Of a stretch of DNA of 47,703 bases, positions 1 through 7,577 are shown piece after piece. The stretch covers positions 1-47,703 of the forward strand of contig NZ_BONV01000059.1 of the NCBI RefSeq assembly GCF_016862895.1, given 5' to 3'. A program made the position numbers and the translations under genes. Below the pieces are notes generated by a model, which did not search any database, had not been told where the DNA came from, and worked only from the letters and a program-made list of their open reading frames with translations. Position 1 is the stretch's first letter, and each line of letters begins with the position of its first letter. Origin of the DNA: Planotetraspora kaengkrachanensis. GTDB lineage: Bacteria; Actinomycetota; Actinomycetes; Streptosporangiales; Streptosporangiaceae.

Positions 1-594
1 AGCGGTTTTGGCGCGGATCATGGCCACGGGGCGCAGGGTGCGTCCGACCACCCACCACGTCGCCCACGCCGCGAGCGCGGCCGCCACCAGGACGCCCGCG
101 CCGGTCAGCAGCTCCAGTTCGTACGTGGACAACAGGCGCGGCTCGGCCATCCCCGCGTAGACGAAATGTTGCCGTCCCTGCCAGAGCACCCGCGTCTCCA
201 GCGGCGGGACCCGGATGGCGGTAAGGACGACGCATCCGTCCTGGTCGGTGCACTGGGTGGTGTGCGCGATGCGGTCGTCGACCGGTGGCCGCAGGGTGCT
301 CAGGGGTGACCGGCCCGCCGCGGCGCTCTCCGCCACGACAGTGCCCCGCTCGTCGATGAGCTGGAGGAGATCGATCCGGTTCTTCGGCAGAGCGGGGTAG
401 GCCGTGCCGGGCTGAAGGGACCCGATCCAGTCGCTCGCGAGGCGCTCGGTCTCCTTGAAGATGTTGTCGTGGACGCGGGTCCAGATCGCGAGATCGAGTC
501 CGACGCCTATCACCGCGAAGATGACCAGGGAGATGACTGCGGCGACCAGCGTGAAACGCGCCTGGATGGAGTGGGGGCGTAGATTCGGGAACAC
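1..594 (-). CDS. Sensor histidine kinase, N-terminal part (cut by window edge)
   Basis: Reading the minus strand from GTG at 594-592 gives 198 residues with no stop, running off the window. The start has an AGGAGG-type ribosome site just upstream. Visible parts: a first membrane helix at about residues 14-35 after the motif RPHSIQARFTLV, an extracytoplasmic sensor region of roughly 115 residues, a second helix, and the beginning of a HAMP linker (WWVVGRTLRPVA). The catalytic domains lie outside. It is clearly homologous to the complete kinase at 24507-25880 over the whole visible length, including HFVYAGM and the HAMP start. Inference: a membrane sensor kinase of the same subfamily. Its response regulator is not seen here and may lie beyond the left edge. 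Confidence 0.85.
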   Translation of the reverse strand, partial: MFPNLRPHSIQARFTLVAAVISLVIFAVIGVGLDLAIWTRVHDNIFKETERLASDWIGSLQPGTAYPALPKNRIDLLQLIDERGTVVAESAAAGRSPLSTLRPPVDDRIAHTTQCTDQDGCVVLTAIRVPPLETRVLWQGRQHFVYAGMAEPRLLSTYELELLTGAGVLVAAALAAWATWWVVGRTLRPVAMIRAKTA

Positions 595-821
595 CGCCCT
601 CCTCCTGTCCTGGTCGCCGGATCAGCCTGGTCACGTCGTTGGAAAACGACCCCGATGAAAACGACTTCTCGGTCAAAACACTATTGATGAGCGCCCGTGG
701 TTACGGCAAAAGATGGGGGCAGGGCTGATATCCGAACCAAAACCAGGCCTACTTATGACCGCGACTTTGAATTCCACCACCTCGGGCGGAGATCATCTTT
801 TAATGGCCGACTAGATACCCA

Positions 822-847
822 TTGACACTGTAGGAAATACAGATAAT
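822..847 (+). promoter_or_regulatory. Possible promoter for carbonic anhydrase
   Basis: A perfect TTGACA (822-827) is followed by GATAAT (842-847), but the spacer is only 14 bases. A 16-base spacer would place the weaker TAATGG at 844-849. The 595-885 gap is distinctly AT-richer than its surroundings and otherwise shows nothing I can name. Tentative. Confidence 0.3.
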
Positions 848-885
848 GGTGCAGGGGCCACCGCCCCGTCAGGAGAGGGGGACCC

Positions 886-1380
886 ATGAGCGTCACCGAC
901 GAACTCCTCGCCAACGCCGAGCGCTACGCCGCGACCTTCGACAAGGGCGGCCTGCCGCTTCCCCCTGCCAAACAGGTCGCGATCCTCGCCTGCATGGACG
1001 CCAGGCTCAACGTCTACGGCCTGCTCGGCCTGCAGGAGGGCGACGCCCACGTCATCCGCAACGCCGGCGGCGTCGTGACCGCCGACGAGCGCCGGAGCCT
1101 CGCGATCAGCCAGCGCCTCCTCGGCACCCGGGAGATCATCCTCATCCATCACACCGGCTGCGGGATGCTGACCTTCTCCGACGACGCGTTCAAGGAGTCG
1201 ATCCGGGCGGAGGCGGGCATCAAGCCCGACTGGTCCGCGGAGGCGTTCTCCGACCTCGACGAGGACGTCCGCCAGTCGGCCGCCCGGATCAGGGCCGATC
1301 CGTTCATCCCCCACACCGACGCGATGCGCGGCTTCGTCTACGAGGTGGAGACCGGCCGGCTGCGCGAGGTCAAGATCTGA
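886..1380 (+). CDS. Beta-class carbonic anhydrase
   Basis: 164 residues, start ATG with GGAGAGGGG upstream. The family interconverts CO2 and bicarbonate using zinc in the cytoplasm. Zinc ligands are visible: Cys36 in ACMDARL, His89 and Cys92 in HHTGCGM. The Asp38/Arg40 dyad of beta enzymes is present, as is RNAGGVVT (about 58-65). The length matches the short actinobacterial beta-type enzymes (Rv1284-like), about 160-170 residues. It stands alone on the plus strand. Its last 11 bases overlap the 3' end of the convergent methyltransferase gene. Highly likely assignment; the specific subtype is inferred from motif spacing. Confidence 0.95.
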   Translation: MSVTDELLANAERYAATFDKGGLPLPPAKQVAILACMDARLNVYGLLGLQEGDAHVIRNAGGVVTADERRSLAISQRLLGTREIILIHHTGCGMLTFSDDAFKESIRAEAGIKPDWSAEAFSDLDEDVRQSAARIRADPFIPHTDAMRGFVYEVETGRLREVKI

Positions 1381-2449
1381 GGGTCGCCTCGACGACGGAG
1401 TAGGGATTGCCCGAAGGACCGGGAACGACCCGGTCGAAGGTGAATCCCGCGCGGCTCAGCAGCGACGCGTACTCCCGCGGCGTCCGCTCCCTGCCCGTCA
1501 GCATGGCCATCATGATCAGGTCGGTGCCCCTGGCGAGGTGCGGTTCGTTGCCGTCCTCGGGAAGGACCATCTCGATCACGACGAGCCGCGCTCCGGCGCG
1601 GGCGGCGGCGGCGATGTTGCCCAGGATGCGCGCGCAGGCCTCGTCGTCCCAGTCGTGCAGGATGGCCGAAAGGAGGTAGACGTCGGCGGTGGGCACGCTC
1701 TCGAAGAAGTCACCGGCGACGAACTCGGCGCGTCCTGCCGTCCCGTCGCCGGTCTCGGCCCGAATCGAGGCCTGGATCGAGGCCTGGATCGAAGCCCGAG
1801 TCGAGGCCCGGACCTCGGCCACGACGTGGGGCAGGTCGAAGACGACGGCGCGCCGGCCGGGCTCGTCGCCGATCAACTGGGCGGACACCGATCCGTCGGC
1901 CCCGCCGACGTCCACCACCGTGGCGCCCTCGGGCAGCCGGTAGTTCCGGAGGAGGTCGGCCTTGAGCGCGGCCGTGACGTCCGCCATCGCTCCGGTGAAC
2001 CGCCTCCCCTGCTCGGGCTCGCCGGAGAGCCAGTCGAAGAACGGCCGGCCGTAGTACGCGGTCGCGGCGGGAACGCCGGTGCGCACGGTGTCCACCAGGC
2101 CCGCGAACGGCGCGTAGTGCGTCTCCATCCAGGACAGGGCCAGGTCGCGTACCGATCCGGCGACGCCGCGGGCCAGCGTCGCGCCGAGCGGGGTGACGGA
2201 GTAGACGTCGTCTCCCTCGTCGGCGAAGACCCCCAGGCCCGCGAGGTCACGCAGGAGCCTGCGCAGCATCCCGGCGTCGCACTCGAGGCAGGCGGCGAGG
2301 TCGTCCACACTCCGCGGACCCGCGAGCAGTGCCGTGGCGAGATCGAGCCGGGCCACGACGTACAGCGCCTGCGACAACTGGAAGCCGGCCAGCAGCCGCG
2401 TCATGGTCAGGACCTGAGGGCCCTCGGCGGACTCGCGGCCGGCGGACAT
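1370..2449 (-). CDS. SAM-dependent O-methyltransferase (acetylserotonin/hydroxyneurosporene type)
   Basis: 359 residues. The N-terminal winged-helix dimerisation domain (about 13-95) and C-terminal Rossmann domain match the family that methylates small aromatic or polyketide hydroxyls. Motifs: SAM loop DVGGADG (180-186), FDLP (204-207), GDFF (246-249), and HDWDD (265-269), whose His is the general base in this family. Oddity: between the second and third Rossmann strands lies a low-complexity insert rich in ASIQ repeats (about 214-232), produced by a 12-bp DNA repeat. No biosynthetic cluster surrounds it, so the substrate is unknown. The HxlR gene lies 5 bases upstream on the same strand, so co-transcription is likely. 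Confidence 0.92.
   Translation of the reverse strand: MSAGRESAEGPQVLTMTRLLAGFQLSQALYVVARLDLATALLAGPRSVDDLAACLECDAGMLRRLLRDLAGLGVFADEGDDVYSVTPLGATLARGVAGSVRDLALSWMETHYAPFAGLVDTVRTGVPAATAYYGRPFFDWLSGEPEQGRRFTGAMADVTAALKADLLRNYRLPEGATVVDVGGADGSVSAQLIGDEPGRRAVVFDLPHVVAEVRASTRASIQASIQASIRAETGDGTAGRAEFVAGDFFESVPTADVYLLSAILHDWDDEACARILGNIAAAARAGARLVVIEMVLPEDGNEPHLARGTDLIMMAMLTGRERTPREYASLLSRAGFTFDRVVPGPSGNPYSVVEATLRS
1761..1820. repeat. Five-unit 12-bp tandem repeat inside methyltransferase gene
   Basis: Units of 12 bases at 1761, 1773, 1785, 1797 and 1809. Units 2 and 3 (TGGATCGAGGCC, TGGATCGAAGCC) differ at one base; the outer units are diverged. Twelve bases keep the frame, so each copy adds four residues (ASIQ-like). 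This fits replication slippage within a surface loop. Confidence 0.85.
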
Positions 2450-2454
2450 GGGCC

Positions 2455-2829
2455 CTAGTCTCCCCCGGCCTCACCGGCGCCCTGCGCGGCGCCGACGGGC
2501 TCCTCGTCGCCGGGAAGCGGGATCCACTTGTGCGACCAGGCCTTCACCGCGTCGAGCACCACCTCGAGGTCGAGGCCCTTCTCGGTGAGGTGGTACTCGA
2601 CCTGGACGGGGGTCGACGCGATGACCCGGCGCTCCACGATCTCCTCGGCCTCCAGGGTGCGCAGCCGTTCGGCCAGCATGGTGTCGCTCAGCCCGGGAAC
2701 CGAGGACTTGATCTGCGCGTACCGGTGATGTCCGGTGAACAGGGCGCGCAGGATGGCCCCCGTCCATCGGGCCCCGATCAGTTCGATGGCCGCGTGATAA
2801 CGCACGCAGACGCGGTGGACCTCGTTCAT
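2455..2829 (-). CDS. HxlR-family winged-helix transcriptional regulator
   Basis: From ATG at 2829 the protein has 124 residues; an in-frame start at 2862 would overlap the upstream gene and lacks a better ribosome site. Features of HxlR: an early Cys in VHRVCVRY, then IGARWTGAILRAL, the recognition-helix segment LSDTMLAERL and the wing region EYHLTEKG. Members of this family (YodB, HypR) often sense electrophiles or oxidants and control a neighbouring oxidoreductase. Here the gene follows the NADPH-FMN reductase by 10 bases on the same strand, matching that arrangement. Autoregulation through the inverted repeat at 3537-3556 is inferred. Confidence 0.92.
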   Translation of the reverse strand: MNEVHRVCVRYHAAIELIGARWTGAILRALFTGHHRYAQIKSSVPGLSDTMLAERLRTLEAEEIVERRVIASTPVQVEYHLTEKGLDLEVVLDAVKAWSHKWIPLPGDEEPVGAAQGAGEAGGD

Positions 2830-2839
2830 GTTCTCCCGC

Positions 2840-3427
2840 TCATCTCGCCGCGGAAACCGCATTCTCCCGCAGCGCCCCCAGGGCCTCGGTCACGACGACG
2901 AGTTCGTCGAACATCGCCTTCGCCGCCCCCGTCATGACGTCGTTCGGAACCAGCTTATTGTCGTCATCGATGAACTGACGGACAAAGGGGATGGAAACCG
3001 CCTCGAACAGCGGGGTCATCTTCAGAGTCGTGACCACCTGCTTGATCATTTGCGCCGCCCGGGTGCCGCCGGCGATTCCCCCGTAGCTGACCAGCCCCAC
3101 CGGCTTGTACTGCCATTCACGGTGGAGATAGTCGATCGCGTTCTTCAACTCCGCGTTGTACCCGTAGTTGTACTCGGGCATCACGAAGACGAACGCGTCC
3201 GCCTCCGCGACCTTCCGGCTCCAGTCGCGGGTGTGCTGGTGGACGTACTCGCCCAGCCGGGGGTGGTTCGGCTCGTTCATGAAAGGCAGGTTCACCTCGG
3301 CGAGGTCGATGAGCTCGATCTCCGAGAACCCGCCGTGCGCCACCGCCTCCGACTCGATCCACCGCCCGATCTCGATCCCGACCCGGCCGGGGCGGGTGCT
3401 GGCGACGATGATCTCAAGTTTCGACAC
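2840..3427 (-). CDS. NADPH-dependent FMN reductase (flavodoxin-like)
   Basis: I chose GTG at 3427 (195 residues) because AAGGAG lies 8 bases upstream; an ATG at 3445 would place that site inside the coding region. The flavodoxin-like fold is recognisable: ASTRPGRVG phosphate-binding loop near the N-terminus, then MPEYNYG followed by LKNAIDYL, the FMN and dimer-interface signature. These enzymes reduce free flavin, quinones or azo compounds with NAD(P)H in the cytosol. First gene of a probable operon with the HxlR regulator, suggesting a role in quinone or electrophile defence; that role is inferred from neighbours. Confidence 0.92.
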   Translation of the reverse strand: MSKLEIIVASTRPGRVGIEIGRWIESEAVAHGGFSEIELIDLAEVNLPFMNEPNHPRLGEYVHQHTRDWSRKVAEADAFVFVMPEYNYGYNAELKNAIDYLHREWQYKPVGLVSYGGIAGGTRAAQMIKQVVTTLKMTPLFEAVSIPFVRQFIDDDNKLVPNDVMTGAAKAMFDELVVVTEALGALRENAVSAAR

Positions 3428-3536
3428 GGCACTTTCTCCTTGCATCTCGTGTGATCACGCGGCTGCGGCCGGTCCGATTCTCCGGGCCGCCTGCGCCTGA
3501 CCAGGGTACACAAGAATGCTTAGCTCATAAATATTC

Positions 3537-3556
3537 CTGAGTGAACTTTTACTCAG
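3537..3556 (-). promoter_or_regulatory. Candidate HxlR operator before reductase operon
   Basis: Inverted repeat CTGAGT-N8-ACTCAG. On the minus strand it overlaps a plausible promoter, TTCACT-N17-TAAGCA, upstream of the reductase gene. HxlR regulators bind short inverted repeats over the promoter of the gene they control, so placement fits. Sequence is seen; function is inferred. Confidence 0.45.
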
Positions 3557-3566
3557 CGCCGCTTGA

Positions 3567-3596
3567 TTGACATGCAACCAACTGGCTGCCTATCGT
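3567..3596 (+). promoter_or_regulatory. Promoter of the ArsR-SRPBCC gene
   Basis: TTGACA at 3567-3572 and TATCGT at 3591-3596 are separated by 18 bases and lie 45 bases before the start codon. The spacer is almost exactly filled by the first operator-like element (3574-3589), so a bound repressor would block polymerase directly. Confidence 0.6.
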
Positions 3597-3621
3597 CCGA
3601 TACACGCAGCCGATCGGCTGC
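3574..3621 (+). promoter_or_regulatory. Two 16-bp ArsR-type operators, 32 bp apart
   Basis: Element 1 (3574-3589) is GCAACCAACTGGCTGC. Element 2 (3606-3621) is GCAGCCGATCGGCTGC, a perfect palindrome. They match at 12 of 16 positions. Their centres are 32 bases apart, close to three helical turns, so dimers would bind on the same face. Element 1 fills the promoter spacer and element 2 covers the expected transcription start. Autorepression by the adjacent ArsR-type protein is the natural reading. Confidence 0.65.
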
Positions 3622-3640
3622 ACATCCGAGGTGAGACGTG

Positions 3641-4465
3641 ATGGACGAGGTGTTCAAGGCGCTGGCCGACGCCAGCCGCCGGCGACTGCTCGACGGTCTG
3701 AACACCCGCAACGGGCAAACCCTGCGGGAGTTGTGCGCCGGGCTCGACATGGCCAGGCAGTCCGTGAGCAAGCACCTGGCCGTGCTGGAGGCGGCCGGAC
3801 TGGTCACCACGATCCGCAGGGGCCGGGAGAAGTTGCACTACCTGAACGCCGCGCCGATCAACGCCATCGCCGAGCGCTGGATCAGCCGGTACGACCGCGC
3901 ACGGGTCCACGCCCTCGCCGACCTGAAGAGAGCATTGGAGCAGGAGCCCATGGCCGACCCCGAGTTCGTCTACACGTCCTACATCACCACCACGCCGGAG
4001 CGGCTCTGGCAGGCGCTGACCGACCCCGCGTTCACCAGGCGCTACTGGGGCGTCGCCTTCGAATCGGACTGGAAGCAGGGATCGCCCATGGTGTGGGAGG
4101 AAAGCGGCGTGCGGATGGCCGACCCCGCCCAGGTCGTCCTGGAGTCCGAGCCCTTCCGCCGTCTGTCCTACACCTGGCACACCTTCACGCCGGAGTTCGG
4201 CGAGGCCCACGCGATGGACCCGGACGAACTCGCGAAGTGGGCGGCCGAGAGCAGGTCCAAGGTGACCTTCGAGATCGAACCGCTCGGGCGGATGGTGAAG
4301 CTGACCGTCGTGCACGACGGCTTCGACCCGGGAAGCACGTTGCTCGACGGCGTCAGCGACGGGTGGCCGCACCTGCTGTCCAGCCTCAAGTCGCTGCTGG
4401 AGACCGGTGAGCCGCTGCCCGATCCCGACTCCTCCCCCGGCGCGGACCTCGCCCCGACCGGCTGA
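3641..4465 (+). CDS. ArsR-type regulator fused to SRPBCC (AHSA1-like) domain
   Basis: 274 residues from ATG at 3641, preceded by GAGGTGAG; an in-frame GTG three bases earlier is possible. Residues 1-100 form an ArsR winged helix (FKALADASRRRLL, then ARQSVSKHLAVLE). Residues about 105-245 form an SRPBCC ligand-binding fold of the AHSA1 type, beginning after MADPEFVYTSY and including LWQALTDP and RRYWG. Many actinobacteria encode these as two adjacent genes or as a fusion. The domain pairing suggests a repressor sensing a hydrophobic small molecule, but no ligand can be named. Metal-binding cysteines typical of true ArsR sensors are not evident. Control is probably by the operators at 3574-3621. 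Confidence 0.93.
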   Translation: MDEVFKALADASRRRLLDGLNTRNGQTLRELCAGLDMARQSVSKHLAVLEAAGLVTTIRRGREKLHYLNAAPINAIAERWISRYDRARVHALADLKRALEQEPMADPEFVYTSYITTTPERLWQALTDPAFTRRYWGVAFESDWKQGSPMVWEESGVRMADPAQVVLESEPFRRLSYTWHTFTPEFGEAHAMDPDELAKWAAESRSKVTFEIEPLGRMVKLTVVHDGFDPGSTLLDGVSDGWPHLLSSLKSLLETGEPLPDPDSSPGADLAPTG

Positions 4466-4511
4466 CCTCGGGGGCGCCGATCTCGCCACGACCGGCCGGC
4501 CCGGCCCGCGG

Positions 4512-4940
4512 TCACCCACCCGTTCTCGCGGCGACCCGGGACAGCAGGTACGACCCGAGGCCGAATACCGCCCAGGTCGCGACGGCGGCGGTCAGCGCGG
4601 CCCAGACGGGCCAGTGGACGGCCGTCGCGGCGACGACCACGGCGAATCCGATGAGGCCGAGCGTGCCGAACACCGAGCCCCGCGCCTCCGCGTAGGCCAG
4701 ACGCGGGCCCTCCCTCCGTGCGACCAGGGTCAGCGAGGCGAGCAGGATCGCGGGGAAGGCCAGGAAGACGCCCCCGAGCGCAGGACCCGCCGCCAGGGAC
4801 ACCACTCCGGCGAGGGCGGAGACCCCCGCGCCGAAGAGGAACCGGATGACCAGGTCCTTGGGCCGCGTCCGGGCCAGTTCGCGCGGGACGAGCCGGATCC
4901 GCTCGTCGTCCTCGTCAGGAGCCTTGGATTCGTCGTCCAT
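4512..4940 (-). CDS. Small four-helix membrane protein, DUF3147-like
   Basis: 142 residues from ATG at 4940. An in-frame GTG at 4964 overlaps the stop of the upstream gene as GTGA and would add eight residues, so the true start is uncertain. A charged N-terminus (MDDESKAPDEDDERIR) is followed by about four hydrophobic helices. It shares a G-x-F-x-A-x-P motif (GGVFLAFP) with its upstream neighbour, suggesting the two are paralogues that work as a pair in the membrane. Function unknown; the DUF3147 resemblance is from pattern memory and needs a profile search. Confidence 0.75.
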   Translation of the reverse strand: MDDESKAPDEDDERIRLVPRELARTRPKDLVIRFLFGAGVSALAGVVSLAAGPALGGVFLAFPAILLASLTLVARREGPRLAYAEARGSVFGTLGLIGFAVVVAATAVHWPVWAALTAAVATWAVFGLGSYLLSRVAARTGG

Positions 4941-4960
4941 ACCGCCGCCCGTGACCGCGT

Positions 4961-5311
4961 TCACGACTGGGGCAGCAGCAGGAAGGCCGCGGCGGCGGTC
5001 GCCCCCCAGACCGCGAGTCCGGTCAGCGCCGCGCGCCACACCCCCCATGTCTTCATGAGAGGAGGGACCACCAGGCAGTAGACGAAGAAGGCGGCCGCGC
5101 CCGCGCGCATGCCGTCGGCCGCGGCGCGCATGTCCGCCTGGCCGGTCAGCGCCACGGTCACCAGCAGGCTCCCGAGGGCGACCGAGGGCCCGGCCGAGAA
5201 CACCCCGGCGAGCCGCTTGGGCGTCATCATCTCGGCCAGCACGGCGAATCCCAGGACGAACAGCCCGCCGGCGAGCGCCTTGAGCGCCACCTCCACGATC
5301 AGCCGAGCCAC
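4961..5311 (-). CDS. Small membrane protein, DUF3147-like
   Basis: 116 residues from GTG at 5311, with a GGGGGG tract 5 bases upstream. Four hydrophobic stretches are visible: LIVEVALKALAGGLFVLGF, GVFSAGPSVALGSLLV, AAAFFVYCLVVPPL and the C-terminal AALTGLAVWGATA. The MMTPKRLAGVFSAGPS segment is characteristic of the DUF3147 group as I recall it. It is translated just before the 4512-4940 gene, possibly coupled through a GTGA overlap. No enzymatic motif is seen. The 240-base gap upstream (5312-5551) holds nothing I can name. Confidence 0.75.
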   Translation of the reverse strand: MARLIVEVALKALAGGLFVLGFAVLAEMMTPKRLAGVFSAGPSVALGSLLVTVALTGQADMRAAADGMRAGAAAFFVYCLVVPPLMKTWGVWRAALTGLAVWGATAAAAFLLLPQS

Positions 5312-5551
5312 GGATCCCCCCGTCACGTCCGGCTGACCGCCCCCGCGTGCCCGCCTGTTGGCCTTCTCCTGGGCATTGCCGCCATCGTCTGTGCACAACC
5401 TCCAGACAGGCCCAGCCCTTTCACCAGGCAGGACGTACGGACGGTCATGTGATCCCGACGGTCGAGTGACACCCGCTCCAGCGGGTACGCGGGAGAGGAC
5501 GCGGGCACTCGCGCGCAATGGCCGCACCACGCCACGGGGGACGGGCGGAGG

Positions 5552-6412
5552 ATGGGGACGGAACGCGTTCACTTCACCGGGGAGAAGGCGACCATGCTGG
5601 CCACCCTGCACGCCAGGGCGAAGGACAGCATGTCCGCCGATCCCATCCTGGGCGACCGGATGGCCGAGGACCTGGTCGCACGGATCGACTACGACTTCGG
5701 CAGGTTCCGCATGCACCGGGGCTGGACCACCGGTGTGGCGATCCGGGCGAGGCAACTGGACACGTGGGCGGCCGAGTTCCTCGCCCGTGAGCGCGCCGTC
5801 TCCGTGCTGCATCTCGGCTGCGGCCTGGACAGCAGGATCTTCCGGCTCGACCCGCCGAGCACGGTCCGCTGGTACGACGTGGACTATCCGGATGTCATCG
5901 CCGTCCGCCGCCGCCTGTATCCCGACCGGGAGAACCACCGGATGATCGGCACCTCGGTGACCGACGCCCGGTGGCTCGAGCAGATCCCCTCCGACCGGCC
6001 CGTGCTGGTCGTCGCGGAGGGCCTGCTGATGTACCTGTCCGAGGAAGGCGTCAGGAGTCTCGTCCGCGGGATCGTCGGCCGGTTCCCGTCCGGGCAGCTG
6101 ATGTTCGACGCCGTCAACGGGCTCGCCGTCCGGCTGCAGCGCTTCAACCATCCCGTCCGCGCGGCGGGGGCCACCTTCACCTGGGCCCTGGACGACCCGC
6201 GCGACCTCGAGCGATGGGACCCGCGGATCCGCCTCGTCGGCGGGCTGACCGCCCTCGACCTGCCCTGCGTCGAGAGGCTGCCCGCCGGCTACCGGATCGC
6301 GATCCGGGCGATGCGCCTGATCCCCGCTCTCGCGCGGGCCGGCCGGCTGCTGCGCTACGAGTTCTCGCAGCCGCGGGAAGGGCGCCGGGCGCCCGGAGGG
6401 GACCGCACGTGA
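5552..6412 (+). CDS. Class I SAM methyltransferase of the leucine-carboxyl-methyltransferase family
   Basis: 286 residues. Motifs of the LCM (PF04072-type) fold are in order: LGCGLDSR (SAM-binding loop, about 92-99), YDVDYPDVI (acidic residue contacting SAM ribose) and VVAEGLLMYL. In bacteria these proteins methylate diverse small molecules, some in polyketide pathways; the substrate here is unknown. No PKS or NRPS gene is in the window. The C-terminus (QPREGRRAPGGDRT) is a short basic tail. Ribosome-site spacing to this ATG is tight (GGAGG abuts it), so the start could be slightly off. Confidence 0.88.
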   Translation: MGTERVHFTGEKATMLATLHARAKDSMSADPILGDRMAEDLVARIDYDFGRFRMHRGWTTGVAIRARQLDTWAAEFLARERAVSVLHLGCGLDSRIFRLDPPSTVRWYDVDYPDVIAVRRRLYPDRENHRMIGTSVTDARWLEQIPSDRPVLVVAEGLLMYLSEEGVRSLVRGIVGRFPSGQLMFDAVNGLAVRLQRFNHPVRAAGATFTWALDDPRDLERWDPRIRLVGGLTALDLPCVERLPAGYRIAIRAMRLIPALARAGRLLRYEFSQPREGRRAPGGDRT

Positions 6413-6487
6413 AGGTGCGGCCGGTCGAGCACGAGGGCAGGCCCGCGAAACGACCCCATCCGGGAGAAGTTTCACGGTGTAGACATT

Positions 6488-6506
6488 TCTCCCAGGGGAT
6501 TACTCC
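6488..6506 (+). promoter_or_regulatory. Copy 1 of TCTCCCAGG box
   Basis: TCTCCCAGG at 6488-6496 followed by GGATTACTCC. The same 9 bases recur at 7007-7015, followed by ATTCTCC, again upstream of a gene for an exported protein. A shared regulator, plausibly the OmpR-type protein at 7578-8255, is inferred. An inverted repeat GGGAGAA/TTCTCCC (6462-6468, 6487-6493) partly overlaps this copy. Confidence 0.35.
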
Positions 6507-6575
6507 TACACCACTGGCACCATGATCACATCGGCTTTCCGCACTAGTGTCTGCGACCAAAAAGGGACCCCGCCG

Positions 6576-6968
6576 ATGCGTCGCCGAACGACCATGACCA
6601 CTGCCGCCGTCGTCCTCCTCGCAGGCGCGGCCGGTGTCACGTACGCCATGACCCGCAGCACGGCGCAGACGCCCTGCGAGGCCGCGGCGGCGCTGGTCGC
6701 CAAGGCCAGGGAATCGATCAGCAGGGACGCGAGCACCATCGTCTTCAAGGCTCCGGACGGCTCGCAGCCCATCTGGCTGGGCATGACGGCGAGCGCCGAG
6801 GAGCTGACCAGCGGCAGCCTGGAGACCGTCGAAGGCGAGCCTTCGCCGAAACTCGTCGACGCTCTCTACGAGTTCTCCCGTGCCGACCCCACCAGCGCGA
6901 AGGACCTCACCGACCCTGCGGGGAAGGTGCAGTCGTCCCTCGCGCACATCTCGGCGGCGTGCCCCTGA
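6576..6968 (+). CDS. Small exported or membrane-anchored protein of unknown function
   Basis: 130 residues from ATG at 6576, with AAAGGGA about 8 bases upstream; a longer reading from 6522 lacks a ribosome site. A basic start (MRRRTTM) leads to a hydrophobic segment (about 7-26) like a signal peptide or anchor. The mature part has two cysteines, one shortly after the helix (TPCEAA) and one near the end (ISAACP), suitable for a disulfide outside the membrane. No family recognised. It lies ahead of a second exported-protein gene and a two-component system and shares an upstream box with the former. Confidence 0.75.
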   Translation: MRRRTTMTTAAVVLLAGAAGVTYAMTRSTAQTPCEAAAALVAKARESISRDASTIVFKAPDGSQPIWLGMTASAEELTSGSLETVEGEPSPKLVDALYEFSRADPTSAKDLTDPAGKVQSSLAHISAACP

Positions 6969-6995
6969 CCCGGCCGACGGGCGGGCGCCAGGCCC

Positions 6996-7022
6996 ATTCT
7001 CAAGAATCTCCCAGGATTCTCC
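6996..7022 (+). promoter_or_regulatory. Direct-repeat box upstream of DUF5666-like gene
   Basis: Three near-identical hexamers, ATTCTC (6996), AATCTC (7005) and ATTCTC (7016), lie 9 and 11 bases apart, about one helical turn each. OmpR/PhoB-type regulators bind such head-to-tail repeats. The stretch also contains the TCTCCCAGG box (7007-7015) and an AGAATC-N6-GATTCT inverted repeat. It ends 36 bases before the exported-protein gene. Confidence 0.45.
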
Positions 7023-7058
7023 CCGGACTTCCCCACGGCCCGGCGATGTGCTGAGGGC

Positions 7059-7559
7059 ATGAGGAAACAAGCGAACCGCTTCATCATCGCGGGCTCGGTG
7101 GCCGGGGCCCTCGCGGTCGGCGTCCTTGGCGGCGCGGCCATCGCCGACCGGCAGGGCGCCGACGTATCGCTCACCGCCGGCGGTGAGGGCACCGCGGCGC
7201 TCAAGACCGCCAAGGAGGAAAAGGACGGCAAGCCCGCACGCGCCGGATGGCGGGCGCTGAAGCGCAGGGGTCTCGGCGTGCACGGGGAGGCCACGGTCAA
7301 GAAGAAGGACGGCTTCGTCGTCCGCGCCTGGCAGCGGGGCGACGTCACAGGGGCCGCCGCCGGCTCCGTGACGGTGAAGAGCGCCGACGGCACGTCGTGG
7401 ACGTGGAAGGTCGACGGCGACACCCGGGTGCGCAAGGACGGGAAGAAGACGGAAGCGTCCGCGCTGACCACAGGTGACACGGTGTTCGTCGCCGGCACCC
7501 GCACCGGGGACAGCCGCACCTCCGTCGCGGTCGTCGCTCCCAAGAAGGCGAACGACTGA
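7059..7559 (+). CDS. Exported DUF5666-like protein linked to a two-component system
   Basis: 166 residues. An N-terminal signal or anchor (about 8-30, IIAGSVAGALAVGVLGGAAIA) precedes a Lys-rich linker and a C-terminal beta-rich domain with the pattern GSVTVKSADG, TSWTWKVDGDT and GDTVFVAGTRTG. That pattern resembles DUF5666, small OB-like domains found outside the membrane. The response-regulator gene begins 18 bases after the stop, so it is probably an operon leader or target of the system. No catalytic residues are evident. Function unknown; family assignment moderate. Confidence 0.78.
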   Translation: MRKQANRFIIAGSVAGALAVGVLGGAAIADRQGADVSLTAGGEGTAALKTAKEEKDGKPARAGWRALKRRGLGVHGEATVKKKDGFVVRAWQRGDVTGAAAGSVTVKSADGTSWTWKVDGDTRVRKDGKKTEASALTTGDTVFVAGTRTGDSRTSVAVVAPKKAND

Positions 7560-7577
7560 GGCACACTTGATGCCACT

